A program made the translations under genes and the position numbers. Positions 47,025 to 55,583 of a stretch of 64,000 bases of DNA are shown piece by piece (the stretch's first letter is position 1; each line of letters begins with the position of its first letter). Source of the DNA: Rhizobium sp. GTDB lineage: Bacteria; Pseudomonadota; Alphaproteobacteria; Rhizobiales; Rhizobiaceae. Location: contig JAHHDR010000001.1 of NCBI GenBank assembly GCA_019739215.1, positions 1 through 64,000 of the forward strand. The letters run 5' to 3'. Below the pieces are notes generated by a model. It did not search any database and was not told where the DNA came from. It saw only the letters and a program-made list of their open reading frames with translations.

Positions 47025-47957
47025 ATGAACGTGCAGTCCAGCTTTTCCGACGAACCCTTCTCGCTCCAGCGCCGCAACCTCTCCGGCAACACCACGCGCC
47101 TGAAGGGCTGGGGTTTCGCCAACGAGACCGACAGGCTTACCGACGTCCTGCTCGGCTCGCCCGCCTATCTCCGGCATCTCGCGACCTCGTCGCTGTCGAA
47201 GAAGCACCTGCGCGACAACCCGGCCAACATCCAGACCGCCCAGGCCCAGCACAAGGAACTCGTCTCGGCCTACGAGCATTTCGGCGTCAGGATCCATTGG
47301 CACGAGCCCTCGCCGGAACTGCCGATGCAGGTCTATTCCCGTGACTCCTCGGTCATGACGCCCTATGGCGCGATCATCACCGCCATGTCGCAGTTCTGGC
47401 GCCGCGGCGAGAACTATGCCGCGATCCGCACCTATGAAAAGCTCGGCATACCGATCTACGACATGGTCACGGCCGGTACCTTCGAAGGCGGCGATTTCAA
47501 CGTCATCGAGGACGGTGTGGTGCTGATCGGCTGCGGCGGCGCCCGCACCAACGAGGAAGGCGCCCGCCAGGTCAAGGACTGGTTCGACAAGGAAGGCTGG
47601 GAAACCCGCCTCGCCTTCATCGACGAATATTACGTCCATATCGACCTGATGGTCGTGCCGATCGCCGACAAACTCACCGCCGTCTGCCTCGATTGCACCG
47701 ACCCCGCGATCGTGGCTTGGCTCAAGGCCAAAGGCCATGATATCGTCGACGTGCCCTTCCCGGATACGATGGCGCTCGGCTGCAACTTCATGTCGCTCGG
47801 CAATGCCAAGGTCATCGCCCCCACGTCATCGCGGGTTCTGATCGAGCAGTTGAAGGCGCGCGGCTTCGAAGTCGCGGCGGTGGATACAAGCGAGATTTCC
47901 AAGACGGGCGGCGGCATTCATTGCATGGCGCAGGCCCTCCGTCGCGAGGCCGCGTAA
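47025..47957 (+). CDS. DDAH/arginine-deiminase-superfamily guanidine-modifying hydrolase
   Basis: This 310-residue enzyme belongs to the guanidino-group modifying superfamily (dimethylarginine dimethylaminohydrolase, arginine deiminase, amidinotransferase). Catalytic candidates are the EGGD motif (E154, D157), H205 in YYVHIDLMV and nucleophile C300 in GGGIHCMAQAL. YSRDSS near residue 104 is the substrate-guanidine contact region. AAGGAG lies seven bases before the ATG. It would turn a guanidino into a ureido group, releasing ammonia or an amine. The N-terminal 30 residues and the length do not match arginine deiminase, so DDAH-like or novel specificity is likely. Confidence 0.88.
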   Translation: MNVQSSFSDEPFSLQRRNLSGNTTRLKGWGFANETDRLTDVLLGSPAYLRHLATSSLSKKHLRDNPANIQTAQAQHKELVSAYEHFGVRIHWHEPSPELPMQVYSRDSSVMTPYGAIITAMSQFWRRGENYAAIRTYEKLGIPIYDMVTAGTFEGGDFNVIEDGVVLIGCGGARTNEEGARQVKDWFDKEGWETRLAFIDEYYVHIDLMVVPIADKLTAVCLDCTDPAIVAWLKAKGHDIVDVPFPDTMALGCNFMSLGNAKVIAPTSSRVLIEQLKARGFEVAAVDTSEISKTGGGIHCMAQALRREAA

Positions 47958-47974
47958 GGCGCGCGGAGGACACG

Positions 47975-49141
47975 TTGTCTCGAATCAACAAGCGGTTTCC
48001 CTCGATCCCGCACATGAAGGCGAAAGCCCGGTGGCGTATACCGGGCTTTGCCTGGGACTACATGACAGGGGGCATCGGGCTGGAGGACAATGTCCGGCGC
48101 AATGCCGACGACCTCCAGAAGATCCAGTTCATGCCCCGCTATCTCAGCGAGGCGCAGCAGCCCGACGTGGCGACGGCGATCTTCGGCCAGACGCTCGCCG
48201 CGCCCTTTGGCGTGGCCCCCGTCGGCCTTGCCGGCCTGCAATGGCCGGGCTGCGAGCCGCCGATTGCGAGCGCCGCACGCCAGCACAACATCCTCCACGT
48301 CCTCTCGACCCATGCGACGCAGAGCCTCGAGACGATGAAGACCCATTCCGGCCCGGTCGGATGGTTCCAGCTCTATCCGCCCAGGGATGCGGCGATGGAG
48401 ACCGACATGATCGATCGCGCCAGACGCGCTGGCTACGACGTGCTGGTGGTCACCGTCGATATTCCCGGCGTCACCCGCCGCGACAAGGATATCCGCAACG
48501 GCCTCTCGGTGCCGCCGAATTTCGATGCTCACACGGTGTTGCATGCCGCGATGCGCCCGCACTGGCTGCTGCGGCTCGCCCGCCACGGCATCCCGCATTT
48601 TGAGAACCTGACGCCCTATGCGCCCAAGGGCGCGACGACCAAGGAGCTCTACGATTTCCTCGGCTCGGTCCTCTCCAACCACATCACGGCGGAGCGCTTC
48701 CGGCAGATCCGCGACCAGTGGCCGGGCAAGCTGGTGGTCAAGGGTGTGCTCGATCCGGAGGAAGCCGCGACCTACATGGCGCTCGGCGCCGATGGCATCA
48801 TCGTCTCCAACCACGGCGGCCGCCAGCTCGATGCCGCCCCCTCCTCCGTTTCCATGTTGCCCCACGTCCGCAAGCGGCTCGGGCCGGATGCGCTGGTCAT
48901 GGTCGACGGCGGCGTCCGCTCCGGCCTCGACATCGCCCGGATGATCGCGCTCGGCGCAGACTACGTCTTCCTCGGCCGTCCCTTCATCTTCTCGGTCGCG
49001 GCGATCGGCGACGACGGCCCCGTGCATCTCATCGACGTGCTGAAGCAGGAGTTGCGCGGCACGATGTGGCAGCTCGGCTGCCCGAGACTGGGTGACTTGC
49101 ACGGCTTCCTGCACCAGCCCGAAAAGGCCCGCCATGCCTGA
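47975..49141 (+). CDS. FMN-dependent alpha-hydroxy-acid oxidoreductase (LldD/glycolate-oxidase family)
   Basis: This 388-residue TIM-barrel flavoenzyme oxidises L-2-hydroxy acids. Family motifs are APVGLAGLQWPG, VTVDIPGVTRRDKDIRNG, and the active-site SNHGGRQLD with its histidine base. FMN-phosphate contacts are in VMVDGGVRSGLDIARMIALGAD and LGRPFIF. It starts at TTG with GGAGGA five bases upstream. It overlaps the next gene by eight bases. In this operon it probably oxidises the 2-hydroxy acid released by the amidohydrolase. Confidence 0.92.
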   Translation: MSRINKRFPSIPHMKAKARWRIPGFAWDYMTGGIGLEDNVRRNADDLQKIQFMPRYLSEAQQPDVATAIFGQTLAAPFGVAPVGLAGLQWPGCEPPIASAARQHNILHVLSTHATQSLETMKTHSGPVGWFQLYPPRDAAMETDMIDRARRAGYDVLVVTVDIPGVTRRDKDIRNGLSVPPNFDAHTVLHAAMRPHWLLRLARHGIPHFENLTPYAPKGATTKELYDFLGSVLSNHITAERFRQIRDQWPGKLVVKGVLDPEEAATYMALGADGIIVSNHGGRQLDAAPSSVSMLPHVRKRLGPDALVMVDGGVRSGLDIARMIALGADYVFLGRPFIFSVAAIGDDGPVHLIDVLKQELRGTMWQLGCPRLGDLHGFLHQPEKARHA

Positions 49142-50510
49142 GGTGAATGCGTTCGTCTCCGCCCTGTCACAAGCGCTCGACGACAGCGCCCTGATGACGG
49201 GCGACCGGATACCGGCCAGATCCCGCAGTGACGCCAGCCTCTCCGGCCGGCATCTGCCGATCGCTCTTGTCCGGCCAACGAGTGTCGAACAGGTCTCGGC
49301 GACGCTCCGAATCTGCAACGATCACCGCGTCCCCGTCGTCACTCAGGGCGGCATGACCGGCCTCGCCGGCGGCGCCAATGCCATCGAGGGCTCGCTTGTC
49401 CTCTCGCTCGAACGCATGTCCGGCGTGGAGGAGATCGACACCGCCGCCGGCACCATGACCCTCAAGGCCGGAACCGTACTCGAAACAGCGCAGAAGGCTG
49501 CCGAAGACGCCGGCTTCCTGCTCCCGATCGATCTGGGTTCGCGCGGCTCCTGTCAGATCGGCGGCAACATCGCCACCAATGCCGGCGGCATCCGCGTCAT
49601 CCGCCATGGCGTCACCCGCGACAACATCCTCGGCCTCGAAGCCGTGCTCGCCGATGGCACCGTGATCTCCTCACTCAACCGCCTGCGCAAGAACAACACC
49701 GGCTACGACCTCAAGCAACTTTTCATCGGCTCGGAGGGCACGCTCGGCGTCATCACTCGTGCCGTCATTCGGCTGCAGCCACTGCCCGTGGGCAAGGCCA
49801 CGGCACTGGTCGCGCTGCCAAACTACGAGAACGCCGTCCAGCTTCTCGCCAAGGCGCAAGCCGGTCTCGTCGGCCTCTCGGCCTTCGAGATCATGTGGCA
49901 GAGCTATTTCGGCTTCGCCAGCCAGGGCGAGGGTCTCAAGCTCTTCGAGCGCAGCCATCCGTTCGCGGTCATCGTCGAACAGTCGGGCACGCCGGATTCC
50001 GCCGCCCTCGAAAACTTCCTGGCAATGATGTTCGAGGAGGGGCTCATCGAAGATGCCCTGATCGCCCAGTCCGAAAAGGAAGCCCGCCAGTTCTGGGCCG
50101 TGCGCGAAGGCGCCGCCTACGACCGGCTGCCACATCTAATCAATTTCGACGTCTCGATCTCCGTCGGCAGACTGGGAGAATTCGCCGACGCCTGCGAGGC
50201 GGCGATACGCGAAGGCTACCCGGACGCGCATGTCGCCTTCTTCGGTCATATGGGCGACAGCAACCTGCATATCGCCGTCGCGGTCGGGGCATCCGATCCG
50301 GCGACCCTGCACGCCGTTGACGGCATCGTCTATGGCATCGTACGCGATTTCCACGGCTCCATCTCCGCCGAGCATGGCATCGGCGCGTTGAAGCGGGATT
50401 TCCTGCACTACTCCCGCAGCCCCGAGGAACTGGCGCTGATGCGGGCGATCAAGCAGACGCTGGATCCCCGCGGCATCCTCAATCCCGGCAAGCTGCTGCC
50501 ACCTGCCTGA
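49134..50510 (+). CDS. FAD-linked 2-hydroxyacid dehydrogenase (GlcD/D-lactate-dehydrogenase family)
   Basis: This 458-residue flavoprotein has the FAD-binding PCMH fold: TQGGMTGLAGGANAIEG near residue 78 and LGSRGSCQIGGNIATNAGGIRVIRHG near 137. The C-terminal domain has FGHMGDSNLHIAV and EHGIGALKRDFL, which hold the metal and catalytic histidines of D-2-hydroxyacid dehydrogenases. It would act on the D-enantiomer, complementing the FMN enzyme. It is the last gene of the enzyme operon. The next 609 nt have no clear gene. Confidence 0.93.
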   Translation: MPEVNAFVSALSQALDDSALMTGDRIPARSRSDASLSGRHLPIALVRPTSVEQVSATLRICNDHRVPVVTQGGMTGLAGGANAIEGSLVLSLERMSGVEEIDTAAGTMTLKAGTVLETAQKAAEDAGFLLPIDLGSRGSCQIGGNIATNAGGIRVIRHGVTRDNILGLEAVLADGTVISSLNRLRKNNTGYDLKQLFIGSEGTLGVITRAVIRLQPLPVGKATALVALPNYENAVQLLAKAQAGLVGLSAFEIMWQSYFGFASQGEGLKLFERSHPFAVIVEQSGTPDSAALENFLAMMFEEGLIEDALIAQSEKEARQFWAVREGAAYDRLPHLINFDVSISVGRLGEFADACEAAIREGYPDAHVAFFGHMGDSNLHIAVAVGASDPATLHAVDGIVYGIVRDFHGSISAEHGIGALKRDFLHYSRSPEELALMRAIKQTLDPRGILNPGKLLPPA

Positions 50511-51043
50511 TTTGGGGAACGCGAAACGCTCCCGTTTTATCGCGCATTGCCAAAGGCTTGGCTTGGAATTTCCCCGGGTGCCGGGACCCGTGACATAATC
50601 GTTCCCGTCCCGCATCGGCTACAACGCATGGCGATGCGTCGAGGCGGGACCGGTGCCGGTGGCGGGGAGACGACGCAAAGCCCTGCCATCGGGCCCGTGC
50701 AGAAAATGGTCCTCCTCGGAGCTGAAAAAGGCTCCGGCGTGCCTGTGAGGCATAGGAGCACATGGAATGCCCGGCGGGCTCCGCATCGCGGGCGCGGAGG
50801 CTGAAAAGCATCCACGTATCCCGCAGCATTCCGTGGAAGCAGAGGGACCGGAGTTGCGCGGGAAAAACCACTGAACGGGGCACGGAAACGAGCCTTCCGG
50901 CCAGCGCAAGCTGGCCAAACTTATCGTGGCACGCTTTCGTGCCCCGGCCGACAGCCTTTGACAGGGCGGAGGATCGGCAGACGTGCATGGCCAGGCCACG
51001 GGACGGAAGCGCTCGCGTGAACGATCGCGCATGCGTGGACAAT
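50511..51043. other. Gene-free, strongly structured intergenic region
   Basis: No convincing gene or known RNA family was found. Many short perfect hairpins occur. ACGCAT GGCG ATGCGT (50624-50639) competes with CGCATCG (50611) pairing to CGATGCG (50632). Others are CGGAGC with GCTCCG (50717-50736), CTCCGC with GCGGAG (50779-50799) and TCCACG with CGTGGA (50811-50837). GGCCAGC GCAA GCTGGCC (50899-50916) has a GNRA loop. GGGGCACG (50877) can pair with CGTGCCCC (50938), enclosing that hairpin. This could be an ncRNA or a long leader of the LacI gene. Confidence 0.4.
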
Positions 51044-51057
51044 GTTTGGCGCCAAAC
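51044..51057. promoter_or_regulatory. LacI-type operator, perfect palindrome
   Basis: GTTTGGC followed directly by GCCAAAC, a 14-bp perfect palindrome with the central CG step usual for LacI-family sites. It lies 63 nt upstream of the LacI-family gene, so autoregulation is likely. Confidence 0.7.
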
Positions 51058-51119
51058 TATTGGCGAGCCCGTTTCAAAGTCGCGGCGAAATGCTATGAGT
51101 CAACCGAAGGGAGGGCACC

Positions 51120-52124
51120 ATGACGAAACCGCCGTCATTGCAGGACGTCGCGCGCGCCGCAAGCCTTTCTCCGGCCACCGTCTCTCGCTTCCTCAACGGC
51201 TCGCTCAACCTGCCGTCCGAGACGGCCGAGCGGATCAATGCGGCGATCGCCACGCTCAACTACCGTCCCAACCCGCATGCCCGCAGCCTCAGCCGCGGCC
51301 GCTCCGACACGATCGGCCTCGTCGTGCCCGATGTCTCCAACCCCTTCTTCGCAAGATTGGCGGCCGCCGTCGAGCATCACGCCGGACAGGCCGGACTCGG
51401 CCTCATGCTGTGTTCCAGCGTCAACCGCCAGAGCCGGGAACTCGATTACATCGAGCGCCTGCGCCGCAACCATGTCGACGGCCTCCTCTTCACCACCAAT
51501 CACCATGACGAACAGCATGCGCTGCGCGAGGCGATCGACGCCAACCGCAACATCGTCGTCATGGACGAGGATGTCGACGGCACCATGGTGCCGAAGGTCT
51601 TCGGCGACAATGTGCAGGGCGGCCAGCTCGCCGCACGGCATTTCATCGCGGCCGGGCACCTGAAGCTCGCCTATGTCGGCGGCTCGCGCAACATCATGAC
51701 GTCAAGGGAGCGGGCGCGGGGCTTCGCCGACGAGGTCGCCGCCCATGGCGGCGAGATCGTCGTCGAACTCTTCGGCCACTACACGATGGATTATGGCCGC
51801 GCCGCCATGGCCATGCTGTTCGACAACCACCCTGAGGTCACCGCCGTCTTCATCGGCTCCGACCAGGTCATGTACGGCATGGCCGAAGTGGCGAAGGACC
51901 GCGGCAAGCGCTTCGGCCAGGACATATCCGTCATCACCTATGACGATGTCGGCCCGCTCTCCCTTCTCGACCCGCCGGTCACCGCGATCCACCAGCCCGT
52001 GGAGGAAATGGGCCGGATCGGCTTTGAGCTGCTGATGAAGCGCATCGCCGATGACATGTCCAACCCGCACATTCGCCTGCCGGTGAGCCTCATCGACAGG
52101 GATTCGGTCCGGCGCCTGCGCTAA
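51120..52124 (+). CDS. LacI-family transcriptional regulator
   Basis: The 334-residue repressor has the headpiece helix-turn-helix PSLQDVARAASLSPATVSRFLNGS with hinge helix HARSLSRGRS. The periplasmic-binding-like effector domain begins IGLVVPDVSNPFFARLAAAVE. Family members bind sugars or related compounds. The ATG has GGAGGG upstream. It converges with the GATase-like gene and their stops overlap by four bases. A perfect palindrome upstream suggests autoregulation; other targets are not visible. Confidence 0.94.
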   Translation: MTKPPSLQDVARAASLSPATVSRFLNGSLNLPSETAERINAAIATLNYRPNPHARSLSRGRSDTIGLVVPDVSNPFFARLAAAVEHHAGQAGLGLMLCSSVNRQSRELDYIERLRRNHVDGLLFTTNHHDEQHALREAIDANRNIVVMDEDVDGTMVPKVFGDNVQGGQLAARHFIAAGHLKLAYVGGSRNIMTSRERARGFADEVAAHGGEIVVELFGHYTMDYGRAAMAMLFDNHPEVTAVFIGSDQVMYGMAEVAKDRGKRFGQDISVITYDDVGPLSLLDPPVTAIHQPVEEMGRIGFELLMKRIADDMSNPHIRLPVSLIDRDSVRRLR

Positions 52125-52870
52125 TGCTTGCCGGACAGCCATCCGGCGAGCTGCGACCAGAAGCGCCCATAATGCTGCCAGCCGACGAATTCCGGCGAGC
52201 CCCAATGCGGCGAGCAATCCGATGCGAAGGCCGCGACGCGGCCATTGCCATGCGAGCCCAGCACGAGGAACGGATCGTCACCCGCCGTCAGCGGAACCTC
52301 GGTCCCGCGCTTGGCGATCAGCCGCTGATAGCCGAGAAAATGCGGCCACGCGCCCTCGATACCATCCAGCACGCCATGCCCGGTCGCAGGATCGGGCGTG
52401 ATGCCTTCCGGGCATTCGATGCGATCGTCATAGCCGAGCATCGTCACCGGCAGGACCTCGGCGAAGACGGTATTGTGATAGCAGGCATTGCCGCCGAATC
52501 CGGAAAAGCTCATGAAGCCGCCGACCATCAGCAGCCCGCCGCCCTGCGCCACGTAGTCGGCCATCACTTTCAGCGTGTTGGGCCTGCGGATCGACTTGGT
52601 CAGCGTGTCGGGATGCAGCAGGAACGTGTCGGCGCCGATATCGGACAGGATGATGAGATCATAGTCCCTGAGCCCCTCGACCGTGTTCGGAAAGGTCGAC
52701 GGAACGAGATGGTTCGGGATGTAGGTGACCGCATGGCCTTCCTGCTCGAGCGCTGCGATCAAGGGCCGGCCGCCTTCCTCGTAGCCCCCGGTCGTGTAGA
52801 TCGAAAAGCCCTTGAGGTGAAATCCGATGGAAGACCAGGATTCCCCGGCCAGCAATATCTTCAAACCCAT
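52121..52870 (-). CDS. Glutamine-amidotransferase-like (class I GATase fold) protein
   Basis: This 249-residue protein has the flavodoxin-like GATase1/ThuA-type fold: MGLKILLAGESWSSIGFHLKGFS, DYDLIILSDIGADTFLL and YVAQGGGLLMVGGFMSFSGFGG. A cysteine in the expected nucleophile area is in NACYHNTVFAEVLPV, but it is not a classical GxCxG elbow. The ATG at 52870 has GGAGGA four bases upstream; another ATG at 52882 overlaps that site. It follows the metallophosphoesterase gene in the same direction. Function unknown; members of this group often sit beside sugar regulators. Confidence 0.82.
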   Translation of the reverse strand: MGLKILLAGESWSSIGFHLKGFSIYTTGGYEEGGRPLIAALEQEGHAVTYIPNHLVPSTFPNTVEGLRDYDLIILSDIGADTFLLHPDTLTKSIRRPNTLKVMADYVAQGGGLLMVGGFMSFSGFGGNACYHNTVFAEVLPVTMLGYDDRIECPEGITPDPATGHGVLDGIEGAWPHFLGYQRLIAKRGTEVPLTAGDDPFLVLGSHGNGRVAAFASDCSPHWGSPEFVGWQHYGRFWSQLAGWLSGKH

Positions 52871-52949
52871 GATGTCCTCCATGAATGTGCCGGAACACTA
52901 TACCAAGTCAGCGACGGGGCGGAACGGAAGCGCGCCCCACCGGCCCATC

Positions 52950-53756
52950 TCAAAACCAGGTCCCGCGCTCGGCATCCTCGGCCATGTCGGCAGGCTTGCG
53001 GTCGAGAAAGGCGTCGTTGTGGACGATGATGCCCTCGCCCGTGACATGCACCACCGCATAGGCAGGCGGCTCGTGCGAATAGACCGTCTCCACCGACCCG
53101 CCGACCAGCGGTAGCTGGTGGTTGAGCGACGGCAGGGCCGAGAAGCTGATCCCGCGCCAGACGCCGCTGACAGCCCGATGGCCGTGGCCGAAGAAGATGT
53201 GCCGGACATCATGCCCTTGCAGCAGCGCCGCGAATTCCTCCGGATCATCCAGCATGATCTTGTCCATCAGCGCATGCGCGATGGCAAAGGGCGGATGATG
53301 CATGAAGAGATAGACCGGCCGGCCACCGGCCTTGTCGAGCTGCTGCGTCAGCCACTGCCGGCGTTCCGGCGTATAGAGTCCCGCCGAGGACGGCGGCCCC
53401 TTCAACGTATCGAGGAACAGGAAAACGCCGCCATGGGCCTCGCGCACCTGCTGAACGAAGCCGCCATGGTCGAGGGGCACGTCGGCGAAGACCTGCGTGA
53501 AATTCGGCCGGTCGTCATGATTGCCGAGCATCAGCAGCACGGGCAGGTCGAGCGTAGCCAGACGCTGCTTGAGAAGCGCATAGGCCGCCACCTCCCCGCG
53601 CTCGGCAAGGTCGCCGGTGATGGCGACGAAAGCCGCGTCGGAATGATGCCTGGCGATGTCGGCAAGGCAGGCATCGAGCGTCTCGATCGGCTTGAGACCC
53701 CAGAGGACCTCGTCTTCGGGAACCAGGTGGAGGTCGGTGACGTGGATGAACTTCAT
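52950..53756 (-). CDS. Calcineurin-like metallophosphoesterase (GpdQ/CpdA family)
   Basis: This 268-residue phosphodiesterase has all five metallophosphoesterase blocks: VTDLHL near residue 6, ITGDLAERGE, LGNHDDRP, MHHPP and FFGHGHRAVSG. The closest families are the 3',5'-cAMP phosphodiesterase CpdA and the glycerophosphodiesterase GpdQ. The ATG at 53756 is chosen because the longer frame runs into the RIME-like repeat. It is 79 nt upstream of the GATase-like gene, and both are probably one transcription unit. Confidence 0.92.
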   Translation of the reverse strand: MKFIHVTDLHLVPEDEVLWGLKPIETLDACLADIARHHSDAAFVAITGDLAERGEVAAYALLKQRLATLDLPVLLMLGNHDDRPNFTQVFADVPLDHGGFVQQVREAHGGVFLFLDTLKGPPSSAGLYTPERRQWLTQQLDKAGGRPVYLFMHHPPFAIAHALMDKIMLDDPEEFAALLQGHDVRHIFFGHGHRAVSGVWRGISFSALPSLNHQLPLVGGSVETVYSHEPPAYAVVHVTGEGIIVHNDAFLDRKPADMAEDAERGTWF

Positions 53757-53797
53757 GAAAATGATCCCTGACAATGGCTTGCAAGGCGATAGGGATT

Positions 53798-54003
53798 CAC
53801 CCCTCACCAACTTCGGCCAGGCGATCGGCTAACGCCGCTCGCGGCCTTCGTATCCTCTCCCACAAGGGGAGAGGTAGAACCTTGGCACCCATTTGCTCCC
53901 CGCCGGGCCGGCGATTGCGGCACCCTACCTCTCCCCTTGTGGGAGAGGATAGCAAGCCCGCATGACACGAAGTGGAATGCTTGGGCGCGCTTGGCGAGGG
54001 GTG
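53798..54003. repeat. RIME-like intergenic repeat, copy 3
   Basis: The 206-bp element has ends CACCCCTCACCAA and TTGGCGAGGGGTG. Inner palindromes are CTCTCCCACAAGGGGAGAG and CTCTCCCCTTGTGGGAGAG. Same orientation as copy 1 (left end CTTCGGCCA, right end GCGCGC). It lies between the phosphoesterase start and the end of the aminotransferase gene. Confidence 0.88.
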
Positions 54004-54017
54004 AAATGCGGCGACCT

Positions 54018-55379
54018 TTACCGCAATTCTTTCCAGGCCGAATCCAGCGCATTCCGCAACGTCTTCACCATGAAATCCACCTCCTCATGCGTGATGATCA
54101 GCGGCGGCGAAGCCAGCATGCGGTCGCCGGTGGCGCGCAGGATCAGGCCTGCCTCGACGCAATGATTGCGCACCAGCGTACCGACATCATCCGGCTTTTC
54201 GAAGCGCTCGCGGGTCGCCTTGTTCTTCGCCAGTTGCACCGCCGCCATCAGGCCGACCGCCTGCACCTCGCCGACCATGTCGTGATCGAGCAGGCTGTTC
54301 AGGCCCCTGGCGAGATAGGGCCCGATATCGTCCCGCACCCGTTCGACCAACTTCTCTTCCTCGATGATGCGAAGGTTTTCCAACGCCGCCACGGCGCAGG
54401 CGGGATGGCCGGAATAGGTATAACCATGGTTGAAATCGTCGGCTGTGATGACGTCGGCGACATGGTCGCTGACCAGCACGCCGCCGATCGGCAGGTAGCC
54501 CGAAGAGAGACCCTTGGCGACCGGCGCCATGTCGGGCACGAAATCGAAATGCTGGTGGCCGAACCAGCTTCCGGTGCGCCCGAAGCCGCAGATCACCTCG
54601 TCGGCGACCAGCAGGATGTTGCGCGCCCGGCAGATCCTGACGATCTCCGGCCAGTAACTATCTGGCGGTACGATCACCCCGCCCGCGCCCTGGATCGGCT
54701 CGGCGACGAAGGCAGCGATATTGTCCTCGCCGAGTTCGTCGATCTTGGCTTCCAGTTCGCGGGCCATCTTGAGGCCGAATTCGTCCGGCGTCATGTCGCC
54801 ACCCTCGGCATACCAGTAGGGCTGGCCGATATGGTGGATGCCCTCGATCGGCAGTGCGCCCTGCTCGTGCATGTATTTCATGCCGCCGAGACTGGCGCCG
54901 GCGACCGTCGAGCCGTGATAGCCGTTCTTGCGCGCGATCACCTGCTTCTTCGACGGCTGGCCCTTGGCGGCCCAATAGACTCGCGCCATGCGGAACCATG
55001 TATCGGTCGCTTCCGAGCCCGAACCGGTGAAGAACACCTTGTTGAGCTTGCCGTTGGTATGCGCGGTGATCTTCTCGGCCAGCAGTGCCGCCGGCGGCGT
55101 CGTGGTGCCGAAGAACAGGTTGTAGTAAGGCAGTTCCTTCATCTGCCGCGCCACCGCATCGGCAATCTCGGTCCGGCCGTATCCGATATTGACGCACCAC
55201 AGTCCCGCGAAGCCATCGAGATACGCCTTGCCCGTCGTATCCCAGACCGTGGAGCCCTCCGCGCGCTCGATGATGCGGCTTCCGGTCGCGTTCAGCTTCG
55301 ACATGTTGCTGAAGGGATGGATGTGATGGGCCGCGTCGATGGCGCCGAGATTGGACAGCGCAGTGGCCGGTCTGGACAT
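54018..55379 (-). CDS. spuC: Class III aminotransferase, SpuC-type putrescine/polyamine:pyruvate aminotransferase
   Basis: This 453-residue PLP enzyme follows Pseudomonas SpuC closely from end to end, for example GLWCVNIGYGR, KELPYYNLFFGTT, VFFTGSGSEATDTW, NGYHGSTVAGASLGGMK, FVAEPIQGAGGVIVPPDSYWP and DEVICGFGRTG. The Schiff-base lysine is in PVAKGLSSGYLP. SpuC transfers an amino group from putrescine, cadaverine or spermidine to pyruvate. It is divergent from a gamma-glutamylputrescine-synthetase-like gene 204 nt away. Omega-amino acid:pyruvate activity is an alternative. Confidence 0.92.
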   Translation of the reverse strand: MSRPATALSNLGAIDAAHHIHPFSNMSKLNATGSRIIERAEGSTVWDTTGKAYLDGFAGLWCVNIGYGRTEIADAVARQMKELPYYNLFFGTTTPPAALLAEKITAHTNGKLNKVFFTGSGSEATDTWFRMARVYWAAKGQPSKKQVIARKNGYHGSTVAGASLGGMKYMHEQGALPIEGIHHIGQPYWYAEGGDMTPDEFGLKMARELEAKIDELGEDNIAAFVAEPIQGAGGVIVPPDSYWPEIVRICRARNILLVADEVICGFGRTGSWFGHQHFDFVPDMAPVAKGLSSGYLPIGGVLVSDHVADVITADDFNHGYTYSGHPACAVAALENLRIIEEEKLVERVRDDIGPYLARGLNSLLDHDMVGEVQAVGLMAAVQLAKNKATRERFEKPDDVGTLVRNHCVEAGLILRATGDRMLASPPLIITHEEVDFMVKTLRNALDSAWKELR

Positions 55380-55583
55380 GATGTTCTCCCTTTAAACCGC
55401 AGTTTTGGGCCGCCCCGGGGACTCGTCCGCGGGTCGCTCGGCCTGATTGAAAGGCGGCTTGAATTCGGTTACGAACATGGCCTTGCCCGATCATTTTGGC
55501 AAGCCACCGGCAAAAATTTGCCTGCCGTTCAGAAATTCTCCCGGAAACCGGCAAGAAATCTCGAAAGCGAGCCGCTTCGCATC

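Noticed and set aside
46065..47738. 557-residue minus-strand open frame opposite the amidohydrolase and DDAH-type genes
   Set aside because: It spans two well-supported genes on the plus strand and shows only antisense-type composition.
37200..50510. Octopine/nopaline-type opine catabolism island
   Set aside because: No opine oxidase subunits (OoxAB/NoxAB) and no OccR/NocR-type layout are seen. The hydroxyacid oxidoreductases point elsewhere.
50672..50682. GACGCAAAGCC, as in c-di-GMP (GEMM-I) riboswitches
   Set aside because: The conserved second stem and its tetraloop receptor partner are missing downstream, and the following sequence does not fold as GEMM-I.
50479..51042. 187-residue minus-strand open frame
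   Set aside because: It runs into the end of the FAD-dependent dehydrogenase gene, has no ribosome-binding site or domain, and is very rich in Arg, Ser and Cys.
50511..51043. RNase P RNA, tmRNA, SRP RNA or cobalamin riboswitch
   Set aside because: None of their diagnostic conserved blocks is present on either strand.
38206..54003. CRISPR or IS element explanation for the dispersed repeats
   Set aside because: Copies are single, more than 3 kb apart, about 205 bp long, and have no transposase or spacer pattern.
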